Origin: Pseudomonadota bacterium
GTDB taxonomy: Bacteria > Desulfobacterota > Desulfovibrionia > Desulfovibrionales > Desulfovibrionaceae
NCBI GenBank assembly: GCA_023438245.1
Contig: JAEXRD010000148.1
Coordinates: forward strand, 73,011-137,010
Length of the DNA stretch: 64,000 nucleotides
Direction of reading: 5' to 3'
Shown: positions 21,459 to 30,798 of the stretch, piece after piece
Layout: every line of letters starts with the position of its first letter
How positions within the stretch are numbered: position 1 is the stretch's first letter
Position numbers and translations under genes: made by a program
The notes under the pieces: generated by a model
Told to the model about the DNA's origin: nothing
The model's input: only the letters and a program-made list of their open reading frames with translations
Databases searched by the model: none

Positions 21459-22382
21459 TTAGGTTCGCTCCCACCAGGCGCGCACCAGCTCCGGCAGGCG
21501 GGCCAGGCCCTCCACGCGCAGCCAGCGCACCTCCGGCTCCTTGGCGAACCAGGTGAGCTGGCGCTTGGCGTAGGCGCGCGTGTTGCGGTACCAAAGGTCG
21601 CAGGCCTCCTCCAGCGTGGCCTCGCCCAGGATGTGGGCCAGGAGCTCCTTGCAGCCGATGCCGCTGTACCCCGGTGCCTCGCGGTCCGGGCAGGCCTCCC
21701 AGGCGTTGCGCACCTCGGCCAGCGCCCCGCGCTGAAGCATCACGCCGATGCGGGCCTTGAGCCTGGGCTCCAGCTCGCGCAGGGTGGTGGAAATGCCGAC
21801 CTTGCACAGCTCCACGCCCTCGTCGCCCTGGCGCTGCTCCTCGAACCAGGCCGAGAGCGGCTTGCCGGTGCCCAGGAGCACCTCCAGGGCCCGGGCGATG
21901 CGCTGGGTGTCGTTGGGATGCAGGCGCGCGGCGGTCACGGCGTCGCCCTTGGCCAGGTCGGCGTGCAGGGCCTGCGGGCCCTCCTTGCCCATGCGCTCCA
22001 GCACCCAGGCGCGCACCTCCGGCGGAATGGGCGGAATCTCCGCCAGCCCGCGCTCCAGCGCGCGCACGTACAGCCCCGTGCCGCCCACCAGCACCGGAAC
22101 CCGGCCCTCCTCCGTGGCTTTCGAGATCTCAGCCCGCGCCAGTTCGGCGAAGCGGGCGGCGGTCATGGGCTCGGCGGTGGGCACGAAGCCGTACAGCCGG
22201 TGCGGGCAGACGTCCTGCTCGTGGGCCTCGGGCTGGGCGGTGACGATGGGGAAATCGCGGTAGACCTGGCGCGAGTCGTAGTTGATGACCGCCACGGGCA
22301 TGGCCCCGGCCAGGGCCAGGGCCCCCTCGGTCTTGCCGGAGCCCGTGGGCCCCAGGATGCACACCGCGCGCAGGCCGGACAT
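21459..22382 (-). CDS. miaA: tRNA dimethylallyltransferase MiaA
   Basis: 307 residues. Adds a dimethylallyl group to A37 of tRNAs that read UNN codons. P-loop GPTGSGKT is at 11-18, NYDSRQVYRDFPIVTAQP follows (substrate-binding Asp and Gln), then VGGTGLYVRAL and LHPNDTQRIARALEV. It is last in the MBL nuclease-rsmD-coaD-miaA operon, five bases after coaD. Confidence 0.96.
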   Translation of the reverse strand: MSGLRAVCILGPTGSGKTEGALALAGAMPVAVINYDSRQVYRDFPIVTAQPEAHEQDVCPHRLYGFVPTAEPMTAARFAELARAEISKATEEGRVPVLVGGTGLYVRALERGLAEIPPIPPEVRAWVLERMGKEGPQALHADLAKGDAVTAARLHPNDTQRIARALEVLLGTGKPLSAWFEEQRQGDEGVELCKVGISTTLRELEPRLKARIGVMLQRGALAEVRNAWEACPDREAPGYSGIGCKELLAHILGEATLEEACDLWYRNTRAYAKRQLTWFAKEPEVRWLRVEGLARLPELVRAWWERT

Positions 22383-22387
22383 GGGGA

Positions 22388-22897
22388 TCAGCAGCCCCCG
22401 CCGGTCTCGGCGTGCTTCTGCACGAGCCGCTGGTACACGGCCTCGGGCACCAGCCCGCGCACGTTGCCGCCGCGCAGCGCCACCTCCTTCACGATGGTGG
22501 AACTCAGGTACATCCACTTGTAGTCGGTCATGAGGAACACGGTCTGCACCTCTCGGGACAGGCGGCGGTTCATCAGCGCCATCTGGAACTCGTACTCGAA
22601 GTCGGACACCGCGCGCAGCCCGCGCAGGATGGCCCCGGCCCCCCGGTGCACCACGTAGTCCACCAGCAGGCCGTCGAAGGGCTCCACCAGGATGCGCGGC
22701 TCGCCGGAGAAGGCCTCCTGGGCCATGGCCACGCGCTCCTCCAGCGCAAAGCAGGTCTTCTTGGGCGTGCTCTTGGCCACGGCCAGCACCACGGTGTCGA
22801 AGATCTTGAGCCCGCGCTTGATGAGGCTCATGTGGCCGTAGGTCAGGGGATCGAAGGTGCCGGGATAGATGGCGAGCCTTGGGTCGAGTTCAGCCAC
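22388..22897 (-). CDS. coaD: Phosphopantetheine adenylyltransferase CoaD
   Basis: 169 residues, standard length. Joins ATP and 4'-phosphopantetheine to form dephospho-CoA. The nucleotidyltransferase motif GTFDPLTYGHMS is at 13-24, and the C-terminal SSTIVKE corresponds to the ISSTxVR motif. The start is GTG at 22897, needed to keep the first beta strand, and lies 55 bases inside rsmD, preceded by GAGGA. Confidence 0.96.
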   Translation of the reverse strand: MAELDPRLAIYPGTFDPLTYGHMSLIKRGLKIFDTVVLAVAKSTPKKTCFALEERVAMAQEAFSGEPRILVEPFDGLLVDYVVHRGAGAILRGLRAVSDFEYEFQMALMNRRLSREVQTVFLMTDYKWMYLSSTIVKEVALRGGNVRGLVPEAVYQRLVQKHAETGGGC

Positions 22898-23439
22898 AGC
22901 AGTATCCTCGTCTGCCCGTAGAGCCTTTCGGCCTGCGGGATGAGTTGGGAGGGGGGCTCCCCCACTTCGGCCCGCGCCTCCACCTCGGCCACCACGAAGG
23001 CCTCGGGGGCGATCCAGCCGCGTTCCAGCGCCTTGGCCAGGGCCGGGGGCAGCAGATCCTTCCCATAGGGCGGGTCGATGAAGATCAGATCATACGCCAC
23101 ATCCGGCGTTTTGTTCAAGAGCTGGAACAGATCGCCGGAGAGCACGCGCGCCCGCTCCGGCCCCAGGCCCAGCTCGGAGAGCGTGCGCTTGATGCAGGCC
23201 ACGGCGCGGGGGTTCTTCTCCACCAGGCAGGCGTGCGGCGCGCCGCGGCTCAAGCTCTCCACCGCCAGGCTGCCGCTGCCCGCGAACAGGTCCAGCACGC
23301 GGGTATCGGGCCAGTGCACCCCGCGCGCCTCCAGCATGGAGAAAAGGGCCTGGCGCACCTTGGCCGTGGCCGGACGATAGCCCGGCCCCTCCACGGTGCG
23401 GATCTCCCGGCCTCCGAATTCCCCTGCGATGACGCGCAT
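22843..23439 (-). CDS. rsmD: 16S rRNA (guanine(966)-N(2))-methyltransferase RsmD
   Basis: 198 residues. Methylates G966 of 16S rRNA. Begins MRVIAGEFGGREI, with RPATAKVRQALFSML near 22-36, SAM-site LDLFAGSGSLAVE at 49-61 and the catalytic IDPPYG near 126-131. Its last 18 codons overlap the coaD start, and that tail (SPSIPAPSIP) looks like non-conserved extension. rsmD-coaD pairs are common in bacteria. Confidence 0.95.
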   Translation of the reverse strand: MRVIAGEFGGREIRTVEGPGYRPATAKVRQALFSMLEARGVHWPDTRVLDLFAGSGSLAVESLSRGAPHACLVEKNPRAVACIKRTLSELGLGPERARVLSGDLFQLLNKTPDVAYDLIFIDPPYGKDLLPPALAKALERGWIAPEAFVVAEVEARAEVGEPPSQLIPQAERLYGQTRILLWLNSTQGSPSIPAPSIP

Positions 23440-23448
23440 ACCTCGCTC

Positions 23449-25152
23449 CTACAGCTCGCTGATGAGCTCCACCATGCGCCGGTTCAGGTCCAGGAAGCGG
23501 TCGCGCAGCTCGGTCTGGGCCACCCAGGGCCTGTCCTTGGCCCGCTCCATGCGCTTGTGGAACTCGGCCACCAGGTTCTTGGAGTCGGCCATGAGGAAGT
23601 CCCAGTCGATGCGCGGCTCGGCGCGGGTCTCGTCCAGCACGGGCACCATGTCCTTGCCGGGCTTGAGCGTCAGCTCCTCCAGGTACTGCGGCACGTGCAC
23701 GGAAAGGCCCAACTGGTCGTGGATGAGCCCGGAGAGCGTGGTGAGCGCCTTTTCCTCGCCGTGGATGAGGATGACCTGGGTCTGCTTGCCGTCGAAGCTC
23801 TTCAGCCAGGTCAGGATCTCCTCCTGCCCGGCGTGGGCGGAGAAGCCGCCGATGGTGAAGATCCTGGCGGCGATGGCGATCTCCTCGCCGAAGATGGTGA
23901 TGCTCTTGGCGCCGTCCACGATCTTGCGGCCCGGCGTGCCCACGCCCTGGTAGCCGCAGAACACCACGGACGCGCCCTTGCGCCAGAGGTTGTGGCGCAG
24001 GTGGTGGCGGATGCGCCCGGCGTTGGCCATGCCGCTGGCCGAGATGATGATGGCCGGGCCGGTAAGGGCATTGAGCGCGCGCGATTCCTCGGTGCTCTGG
24101 CTGAAGCGCAGGTTGGGCAGGGAGAGCGGGTTCTTCCCGGCCTTCAGCAGGGCCTGGGCGTCGTCGTCGAAATACTGCTGGTGCTTGCGGAAGATCTCCG
24201 TGGCCTGGATGGCCAGCGGGCTGTCCAGGTACACGGGCATGTCCGCGGGCAGCTTGCCCTCCTGCGAGAGCAGGAACAGCGTGTACAGGATCTGCTGGGT
24301 GCGCTCCACGGCGAAGGCCGGGATGATGACCTTCTCGCGCTTTCCGTAGCTGTAGGCGATGGCCTCGGCCAGTTCGCCGCGGCTGGACTCGGTGCTCTTG
24401 TGGTTGCGGTCGCCGTAGGTGGACTCCAGCAGCACGTAGTCCGCGCTGCCGCCGGTGCTGGGGTCGCGCACGATGAGCTGGTCGGGCCTGCCCAGGTCGC
24501 CGGAGAACACCATCTTGGTGGGCTTGCCGTCCTCCACGCAGGTGATCTCCAGGAAGGCCGACCCCAGGATGTGCCCGGCGTCGCGGTAGGTCACGCGGAT
24601 GCCCGGCGCGGGCTCGAAGGTGGTGTCGTAGTCCACCTTGTGGATGAGCGGGAAGGTGGCCAGGGCGTCCTGGGTGGTGTACAGCGGCTGGGCCTGCATG
24701 TCGGCGCGGCGCTCCACCAGCGGGAAGGCGGTCTTGGCCTGGCCCTTGCCGCGGCGCTCGCCCGTGGTCTGGGGCGGGGGCGGCGGGGCCTGGAACTTGC
24801 CCTTGCGCAGGCCGCGGCGCTGGCGCTGCTCGGCCTCCATCTCCTGGATGTGGGCGCTGTCGAGCAGCAGGATCTGCATCAGGTCGCTGGTGGGCGGGGT
24901 GGCGTAGATGCGCCCCGAAAAGCCCGCGCCCACAAGCCGGGGCAGAAGCCCGATGTGGTCGATGTGCGCGTGGGTGACGAGCACGAAATCTATGGTCTCG
25001 GGGCTGTAGTTGTCCATGCGCAGGTTGCGCTTCTCGATCTCGGCATTGCCCTGGTGCATGCCGCAATCCACGGCGAAGCGGGCGCCCCCGGCCTCCAGGA
25101 TGTAGCACGATCCCGTGACGGCCTGGGCCGCGCCCAGAAAGCTGATCTTCAT
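23449..25152 (-). CDS. MBL-fold / beta-CASP RNA nuclease (CPSF73-like)
   Basis: 567 residues, cytosolic. The metallo-beta-lactamase signature THAHIDHIG gives ligands His61, His63, Asp65 and His66; GHILGSA, SGDLGR and ESTYGDR follow, and the beta-CASP part has ISASGMANAGRI and GFSAHAGQ. This combination is the family of RNA-processing exo/endonucleases. Residues about 120-150 form a Pro/Arg/Lys-rich insert within the lactamase part that looks flexible. It is first in the operon, nine bases before rsmD. Confidence 0.93.
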   Translation of the reverse strand: MKISFLGAAQAVTGSCYILEAGGARFAVDCGMHQGNAEIEKRNLRMDNYSPETIDFVLVTHAHIDHIGLLPRLVGAGFSGRIYATPPTSDLMQILLLDSAHIQEMEAEQRQRRGLRKGKFQAPPPPPQTTGERRGKGQAKTAFPLVERRADMQAQPLYTTQDALATFPLIHKVDYDTTFEPAPGIRVTYRDAGHILGSAFLEITCVEDGKPTKMVFSGDLGRPDQLIVRDPSTGGSADYVLLESTYGDRNHKSTESSRGELAEAIAYSYGKREKVIIPAFAVERTQQILYTLFLLSQEGKLPADMPVYLDSPLAIQATEIFRKHQQYFDDDAQALLKAGKNPLSLPNLRFSQSTEESRALNALTGPAIIISASGMANAGRIRHHLRHNLWRKGASVVFCGYQGVGTPGRKIVDGAKSITIFGEEIAIAARIFTIGGFSAHAGQEEILTWLKSFDGKQTQVILIHGEEKALTTLSGLIHDQLGLSVHVPQYLEELTLKPGKDMVPVLDETRAEPRIDWDFLMADSKNLVAEFHKRMERAKDRPWVAQTELRDRFLDLNRRMVELISEL

Positions 25153-25326
25153 GGACACCTCATTGACGGTGGTTGGCGGGAGGCAACGAAAAAATCCTCG
25201 CCGTCCGGTCGCTTCCAGTCGCCGTCCTTTCCGTGTACAAGGGTTGCGGCGCGCGCCCCGGCAAGAAGTCCCCTCTACCCTCGAATCACGCCGGGCCGCA
25301 ACCACTTTCACCACCAGGAGACGCCA

Positions 25327-25983
25327 ATGCCCGCATCCAAGCAGTACCTCATCGACGACCTCTCCATGCAGGAGTCCTGGCGCCTGTTCAAGATCCTCTC
25401 CGAGATCGTGGACGGCTTCGAAACCCTGAACGACATCGGCCCGGCGGTTTCGGTGTTCGGCTCCGCCCGCGTGGGGCCCGAGGAGGCCTGGTACAAGAAG
25501 ACCGAGGAGCTCTCGCGCCTGCTGGTGGAGGGCGGCTTCACGGTCATCACCGGCGGCGGCCCGGGCCTCATGGAGGCCGGGAACAAGGGCGCGTTCGAGG
25601 CCGGTGGCAGCTCCGTGGGCCTGCACATCCACCTGCCGCTGGAGCAGAAGAACAACCAGTTCCTGACCACCCGCTGCGACTTCCGCTATTTCTTCGTGCG
25701 CAAGCTCATGTTCATCAAGTACGCCATGGCCTACATCGCCATGCCCGGCGGCTTCGGCACGCTGGACGAGCTCTCCGAGGCCCTCGTGCTCATCCAGACC
25801 AAGCGCATCAAGAAGTTCCCCATCGTGCTCATGGGCAAGGACTTCTGGGCCGGGCTGGTGGACTGGTTCAAGGCCCGGCTGGTCACCGACGGCTACTGCA
25901 ATCCCAAGGACCTGGACCTGTTCCTGGTCACGGACTCCTGCGAGGAGGCCGTGGAGCACATCCGCAGGCACGTGATCATCTGA
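25327..25983 (+). CDS. LOG family / TIGR00730 Rossmann-fold protein
   Basis: 218 residues. Has GGGPGLMEA at 77-85 and PGGFGTLDE at 140-148, the signatures of the lysine-decarboxylase-like LOG family, whose characterised members are nucleoside-monophosphate phosphoribohydrolases. Whether it makes cytokinin-like bases or just recycles nucleotides is not known. The stop overlaps the next start (TGATG). Confidence 0.92.
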   Translation: MPASKQYLIDDLSMQESWRLFKILSEIVDGFETLNDIGPAVSVFGSARVGPEEAWYKKTEELSRLLVEGGFTVITGGGPGLMEAGNKGAFEAGGSSVGLHIHLPLEQKNNQFLTTRCDFRYFFVRKLMFIKYAMAYIAMPGGFGTLDELSEALVLIQTKRIKKFPIVLMGKDFWAGLVDWFKARLVTDGYCNPKDLDLFLVTDSCEEAVEHIRRHVII

Positions 25984-26906
25984 TGAACGCTCCCGTCCAG
26001 CTGGCGCGCACCTTCGACGACAGGCGCGCCCTGCTCTTCGGCCTGGGCACGGTGCTCATCTGGAGCACCGTGGCCTCGGCCTTCAAGATCGCGCTGCGCC
26101 ACCTGGACCACCTGCAGCTCCTGCTCGTGGCCGATGTCGTCTCCGTGCTGACGCTGGGCGCCATCCTGGCCGTTCAGGGCAAGCTCGGCCTGCTGCGCAC
26201 CCTCACCAGGGGCGAGCTCCTGCGCAACGCGGCGCTGGGCGCGCTCAACCCCTTCCTGTACTACCTCATCCTGTTCAAGGCCTACGCCCTGCTGCCCGCA
26301 CAAGTCGCCCAGCCGCTCAACTACACCTGGGCCATCACGCTTTCGCTCCTGTCCGTGCCGCTCCTGGGCCAGAAGCTCACCCGCCGGGACCTCGCCGCCA
26401 TCTGCGTCAGCTACCTGGGCGTGGTGGCGCTCTCGGCCCAGGGCGACCCGGCGGCGCTGTTGCGGCTGGAGTTCGGCAGTCCGCTCGGGGTGGGGCTGGC
26501 GCTGGTCAGCACGCTGGTCTGGGCGCTGTACTGGATCGGCAACACGCGCATCGCCACGGACCCGGTGCTGGCGCTGTTCCTCAACTTCTGCGCCGCGCTG
26601 CCGCTGATCCTGGGGGCCACGCTCACGTTCTCGGAGCTGCCGCCGCTGACGCTTCCCGGGCTGTTGCCCGGCCTGCTGGCAGGCGCCTACGTGGGGGTGT
26701 TCGAGATGGGCGTGAGCTTCGTGCTCTGGCTCTCGGCCATGCGGCTGACCAGCAGCACAGCGCGCATCGGCAACCTCATCTTCCTGTCGCCCTTCCTGTC
26801 GCTGGTGCTCATCCACCTCATCCTGGGCGAGACCATCCACGCCACCACGCTAGGCGGGCTGGCGCTGATTCTGGGCGGGAATCTGCTGCAGAAGCGCCGG
26901 GGCTAG
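25983..26906 (+). CDS. EamA/DMT family membrane transporter
   Basis: 307 residues with ten predicted membrane segments in two EamA repeats; the second repeat begins near 150. Drug/metabolite exporters of this type have varied substrates, none inferable here. It is coupled to the LOG-family gene by TGATG. Its TAG stop overlaps the stop of the opposing rhodanese gene in the tetranucleotide CTAG. Confidence 0.92.
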   Translation: MNAPVQLARTFDDRRALLFGLGTVLIWSTVASAFKIALRHLDHLQLLLVADVVSVLTLGAILAVQGKLGLLRTLTRGELLRNAALGALNPFLYYLILFKAYALLPAQVAQPLNYTWAITLSLLSVPLLGQKLTRRDLAAICVSYLGVVALSAQGDPAALLRLEFGSPLGVGLALVSTLVWALYWIGNTRIATDPVLALFLNFCAALPLILGATLTFSELPPLTLPGLLPGLLAGAYVGVFEMGVSFVLWLSAMRLTSSTARIGNLIFLSPFLSLVLIHLILGETIHATTLGGLALILGGNLLQKRRG

Positions 26907-27733
26907 AAGGACCGCCTGCCGCTGACGAATCTACCGAGCAACTGCAGGTGGGCCTTCTCCTCGGCCGCCAGCAACCGGAACGCGGCGCCCAGCTCTTCGT
27001 CTTCCGCCTTGGCCGCGCGGCGGGTGTACAGGTCCAGCGCCTGGGCTTCGATGGCCATGGCCAGCTCCAGCGCCTCGCCCAAATCCGAGGGGTCGCTCAT
27101 AAGGCCCAGGTACTCGTCAGCGCCCACGCCGCCCTCCAGGGTTCCGGACGGCATGCCGCCGCGCGCCAGGGCTTCGAAGGCCGCGTCGTCCACGAATCCC
27201 CGCTGCTTGCGGGCGCTGTTCAGGATGGCCGTGCGGTGGCGCACCTCGAACCCGGCCAGCCGGGCGAAGACGCCCTGCATCTCCTCGTCGGAGGCACGCC
27301 CGGACAGCGCCTGGTAGAAGGCCTCCAGCGCCAGTTCCATGCCCCAGGCCCGGGCCAAAGCCTCCAGCGGAGTCGCCGCGCCGAGCAGGCTGTCCAGGCC
27401 CAGGTCGCGCGGGCCGGTGGCCTGCGCCCCATTCCAGGCGCTCATGCCGCCCTTCATGCTCAGCACATCGGCAAAACCCGCCCCGGCCAGCATGTTCGCC
27501 CCGGCCAGGCTGCGCCCGCCGGAGAGGCAGTACACCAGCGCGGGCTTGGCCGGGTCCAGCTCGTCCAGGCGGTCGGCAAGCTCCGGCAGGGGGATGTGCA
27601 CCGCGCCGGGCAGGTGGCCCTCCTCGTACTCGAAGTCCTGGCGCACATCGAGCAGCGTGCGCGCCCCGATGCGGGTGGACTCCAGGAAGGAGCGGGCCTC
27701 GTCGACGGAGATCTGGCGGACCGGACCGGACAT
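26903..27733 (-). CDS. Rhodanese domain fused to a rubrerythrin-like diiron domain
   Basis: 276 residues. The rhodanese domain (1-110) has the active-site loop YCLSGGRS with Cys69. The helical C-terminal domain (125-270) shows a full diiron set: a Glu at 133 or 137, ExxH at 163-166, Glu229 and ExxH at 259-262. Proteins of this make-up could couple persulfide handling to peroxide or sulfide chemistry in anaerobes; no reaction is established from sequence. It is third in the U32-DUF523/DUF1722-rhodanese operon, 16 bases after its neighbour. Confidence 0.93.
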   Translation of the reverse strand: MSGPVRQISVDEARSFLESTRIGARTLLDVRQDFEYEEGHLPGAVHIPLPELADRLDELDPAKPALVYCLSGGRSLAGANMLAGAGFADVLSMKGGMSAWNGAQATGPRDLGLDSLLGAATPLEALARAWGMELALEAFYQALSGRASDEEMQGVFARLAGFEVRHRTAILNSARKQRGFVDDAAFEALARGGMPSGTLEGGVGADEYLGLMSDPSDLGEALELAMAIEAQALDLYTRRAAKAEDEELGAAFRLLAAEEKAHLQLLGRFVSGRRSF

Positions 27734-27749
27734 GGAAACCTCCCGAAGA

Positions 27750-28697
27750 TCAGGCGTGGTTGCGCAGCTTGAGCTCCGCCGGGTGGGGCCGCAAATACCA
27801 CTGCCCGGCCAGATACTCCTGCCCGAATTTCCTCACGTAGTGGTTGAGCAAAGTCACAGGGACTATGAGCGGCAACAGTTCCCGGGCGTAGCCATCCAGC
27901 ACTTCCAGCAGCTCGGCCTTCTCGTCCGGGGTCAGCTGCTTCTTGAAGTAGCCCATGACATGGGACAGCGCGTTGACGTTCTTCTTCACCGTGGCGGCGA
28001 GCCTGAGCCCCTCCATGAGCAGGGCCAGGTACTCCCCGGCCAGCTCGTCCAGGGCGCGGCCCTTGGCCTGGGCCACCATGCGACCGAGCGCCGTGTAGTG
28101 CCTGGGGCTGTGGGCCATGACCAGCAGCTTGTGCCGGGTGTGGAAGTCCACCAGCCCGCCCAGGGTGAGACCCTGCGCAGTGAGCTCGCGCCAGCGGTGC
28201 ATGACGAACAGGCGCTCGATGAAGTTCTCGCGCAGGCCGGGATCGTTGAGCCTGCCCTCCTCCTCCACGGGAAGCCGGGGCAGGCGGCGCATCAGCGCGG
28301 CGGCGAACAGGCCCACGCCCTTGAGCTGGGCCATGCCGCCTTCCGGCGGGTACACCTTGACCCGCTCCATGCCGCTCGACGGCGAGCCGGACTTGAACAC
28401 GAAGCCGCACAAAGGCAGCGCGGCCAATTCCTCCACGCGGGCCTCGGCCCAGGCCTGCATGCGCTCCGTGTGGTCCGCGCCTCCCTTGATGGTCACCAGC
28501 CGGGGCGCGGCGGGGTCGCCCACAAGGCGCATGGCCTCGCGCGGGACCGGCAGGCCGCACTCCACCTCCGGGCACACGGGCGCGTAGTCCACGAAGGCCC
28601 CCAGCCCGCCGACCAGGAAACGGTCCAGCTTGTGGCCGCCATCGTAGCGCACCTTGTCGCCCAGCAGGCAGCGGCTGATCCCCACGAGCGGCTTCAT
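27750..28697 (-). CDS. DUF523 and DUF1722 domain protein
   Basis: 315 residues. DUF523 (about 1-150) begins with VGISRCLLGDKVRYDGGHK and has FVFKSGSPSSG; its Cys residues near 10 and 42-47 (CPEVECG) may bind metal. DUF1722 (about 165-305) is helical with HSPRHYTALGRMV and a YFKKQLT segment. The combination is known (E. coli YbgA carries DUF1722), but the function is not settled. ATG at 28697 follows GGAGG. It starts eight bases after the U32 gene stop. Confidence 0.93.
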   Translation of the reverse strand: MKPLVGISRCLLGDKVRYDGGHKLDRFLVGGLGAFVDYAPVCPEVECGLPVPREAMRLVGDPAAPRLVTIKGGADHTERMQAWAEARVEELAALPLCGFVFKSGSPSSGMERVKVYPPEGGMAQLKGVGLFAAALMRRLPRLPVEEEGRLNDPGLRENFIERLFVMHRWRELTAQGLTLGGLVDFHTRHKLLVMAHSPRHYTALGRMVAQAKGRALDELAGEYLALLMEGLRLAATVKKNVNALSHVMGYFKKQLTPDEKAELLEVLDGYARELLPLIVPVTLLNHYVRKFGQEYLAGQWYLRPHPAELKLRNHA

Positions 28698-28705
28698 GCT
28701 CCCTC

Positions 28706-30754
28706 CTACAGAAGTCCCTGGTCCCAGTTGAACACGCTGGTGCGCGGCGCGCTCTCCAGGAACCGCGGCCAGTTCTCGCGAATGGCGCAGAAGTAGGCGT
28801 AGCCCGCCTTCTCCAGTTCCGCGCGCCTGGCGCTGATGTCCAGCTCCCAGCCGGGGAAGATCCAGTGGTTGCCGCCGAACTTGCGCACCCAGGCGGCCTC
28901 GCCGCGGGGGCTCAGGACCGGCTCCTCCAGGCGCACCTCCTCGGCCAGGATGCGCGTGATGCCCAGCGGCCAGAACCCGCCGGTGACGATGCCCAGCGGA
29001 ATGGGCGAGAGCGCGGGCAGGGAGAGGATCTCCTCGCCGGAGAGCTCCGGGCTGACGAAGGCCGCCTGGAACCCGAGCTCGGCATACTGCGCCGCCGCCT
29101 GGCCGCTGGCCAGGTTGCAGAACGGCCCGGACACCAGGCGCAGGCCCTCGCGCTGCGGGAACAGCCCGGCCTGCCAGGGCGCGTTGCACACGAAGGTGCG
29201 CGCCCCACGTTCCCTCGCCTCGGCGATGATGCGGGCGTAGCGCTCCTCCTCGCCGGGCCAGATGACCGGCGGCAGCCACCACCAGACCTTGGGGGCCAGC
29301 CCGCGGGGCGTGTCCAGCAGGGCCGAGCGCTCCAGCCACAGGGCCACGTCCGGGGCCTTGGCGGATTTTCCAGCGCCCTTGGGCAGCGAGCGGAACAGCT
29401 GCATGTCCACGGGATTCTGACGCCGCGCCGGGGGAATGGGCCGGGGCGAGAAATCGGACGCCTCCTTTTCCGGGGCCTCCACGATGTTGCCCAGCTCGCG
29501 CTCCATGCCCGCGATGAGCTTCATCAGCTCCGGCTCGCGGCGGTCGATGAGGAACACCGGGGCCTTGCTCGGCGGGCCGAACTTGCCCCCCGTCTTCTCG
29601 TCGGCCCGGATATCGAGCCTGCCGCCCTTGGGCACGCGGCGGCGGATGGGAATGGTCTGGTGCCAGGGGTCGTCCTCGCAGCCCAGGCGGATGAGGTCGC
29701 CGGGCATGAGCTCGGCGCGGGTGGCCACGTGGCAGCGCCCGCCCGGCTCGCGCCGGATCTGGCCCACGAGCTGGCCCGAGGCGGTCTCCTGCTCCGGCCG
29801 CACCGGCGGATGGGGCCGCTGCGGCAGGAACACCCCGTGGGTGCCGGGCCGCCCCAACGCCTGCTCGATGAGGCTCAGGGCCGACTTGCGCACGGTGGCG
29901 TCGCCGGGCTGGTCGCGCAGCATGCGGTAGGCCGTCACCACATAATAGACGTAGTGCGGGCCCTTCTTGCGGCCCTCGATCTTCCAGGAGCCGATCTGCG
30001 GAATGTCCAGCAGCGGCTTGGTCAGCACGTCCAGCGACAGGTCCTGGCACGAGAACAGCCGCTCGGGCTTGCTTTTGGCCCCGCCTTGCCTGTACAAGCG
30101 GCGGCAGGGCTGGACACACCGCCCGCGCAGGCCGCTCTTGCCGCCGAAAAAGCTGCTCCACCAGCAGCGGCCGGACACGCAGTGGCACAGCGCGCCGTGG
30201 ACGAACAGCTCCAGGCCCAGGCCCTCGGGGCAGGCCTCGGCCATGAGCTTGGCCTCGTCCAGGTTCAGCTCGCGCGGGAGCACCACGCGGCTGGCCCCCA
30301 GCTGCTTGGCCACGGCCAGGGCAGCGGGATGGGTGGCGTTGGCCAGGGTGGAGATGTGGATTTCGCCCTCGAATCCGGCCTGCCGGATGACGGGGATGAG
30401 GCCCAGGTCCTGCACGATGAGCGCATCGGGCCGGACCATGCGGGCCAGGCGCTCGATGAGGCCTCCGGCGGCGCGGGCGTCGCCGGGCTTGAGCAGCACG
30501 TTCATGGTCACGTACACGCGCACGCCCTTGGCGTGGGCGTACTGGGTGAGCGCGGCCAGCTCGCCCAGGCCGAAGTTCTTGGCCTGCATGCGGGCGGAGA
30601 AATGTTTCAGGCCCAGGTAGACGGCGTCGGCCCCGGCGGCAATGGCCGCCAGGAAGCTGGCGCGGTCCCCGGCGGGGGCCATGATCTCTGGGCGGTGCGG
30701 AGCGTTCTGCACGGGTGTCCTTGGCTGTATTGAGGTGAATTGGCGCCGTTTCAT
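28706..30754 (-). CDS. Peptidase U32 family protein (RlhA/TrhP-like, probable RNA hydroxylation)
   Basis: 682 residues. Starts PEIMAPAGDRASFLAAIAAG with the TIM-barrel DAVYLGL segment. Cysteines in LCHCVSGRCWWSS and RGRCVQPCRR fit the iron-sulfur site of U32 proteins; the first half carries an extra Cys (CHC). A central beta-rich insert (about 330-430) and a second barrel-like half with WLPPVIWPGEE give RlhA-like length. Characterised members hydroxylate rRNA or tRNA using prephenate-derived chemistry; protease activity is doubtful. ATG at 30754 chosen; GTG at 30784 lacks a ribosome site. Confidence 0.9.
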   Translation of the reverse strand: MKRRQFTSIQPRTPVQNAPHRPEIMAPAGDRASFLAAIAAGADAVYLGLKHFSARMQAKNFGLGELAALTQYAHAKGVRVYVTMNVLLKPGDARAAGGLIERLARMVRPDALIVQDLGLIPVIRQAGFEGEIHISTLANATHPAALAVAKQLGASRVVLPRELNLDEAKLMAEACPEGLGLELFVHGALCHCVSGRCWWSSFFGGKSGLRGRCVQPCRRLYRQGGAKSKPERLFSCQDLSLDVLTKPLLDIPQIGSWKIEGRKKGPHYVYYVVTAYRMLRDQPGDATVRKSALSLIEQALGRPGTHGVFLPQRPHPPVRPEQETASGQLVGQIRREPGGRCHVATRAELMPGDLIRLGCEDDPWHQTIPIRRRVPKGGRLDIRADEKTGGKFGPPSKAPVFLIDRREPELMKLIAGMERELGNIVEAPEKEASDFSPRPIPPARRQNPVDMQLFRSLPKGAGKSAKAPDVALWLERSALLDTPRGLAPKVWWWLPPVIWPGEEERYARIIAEARERGARTFVCNAPWQAGLFPQREGLRLVSGPFCNLASGQAAAQYAELGFQAAFVSPELSGEEILSLPALSPIPLGIVTGGFWPLGITRILAEEVRLEEPVLSPRGEAAWVRKFGGNHWIFPGWELDISARRAELEKAGYAYFCAIRENWPRFLESAPRTSVFNWDQGLL

Positions 30755-30798
30755 GAGGGACGGCGGACCATACGACAGGCGCACTTTAAGGAAGGTAC

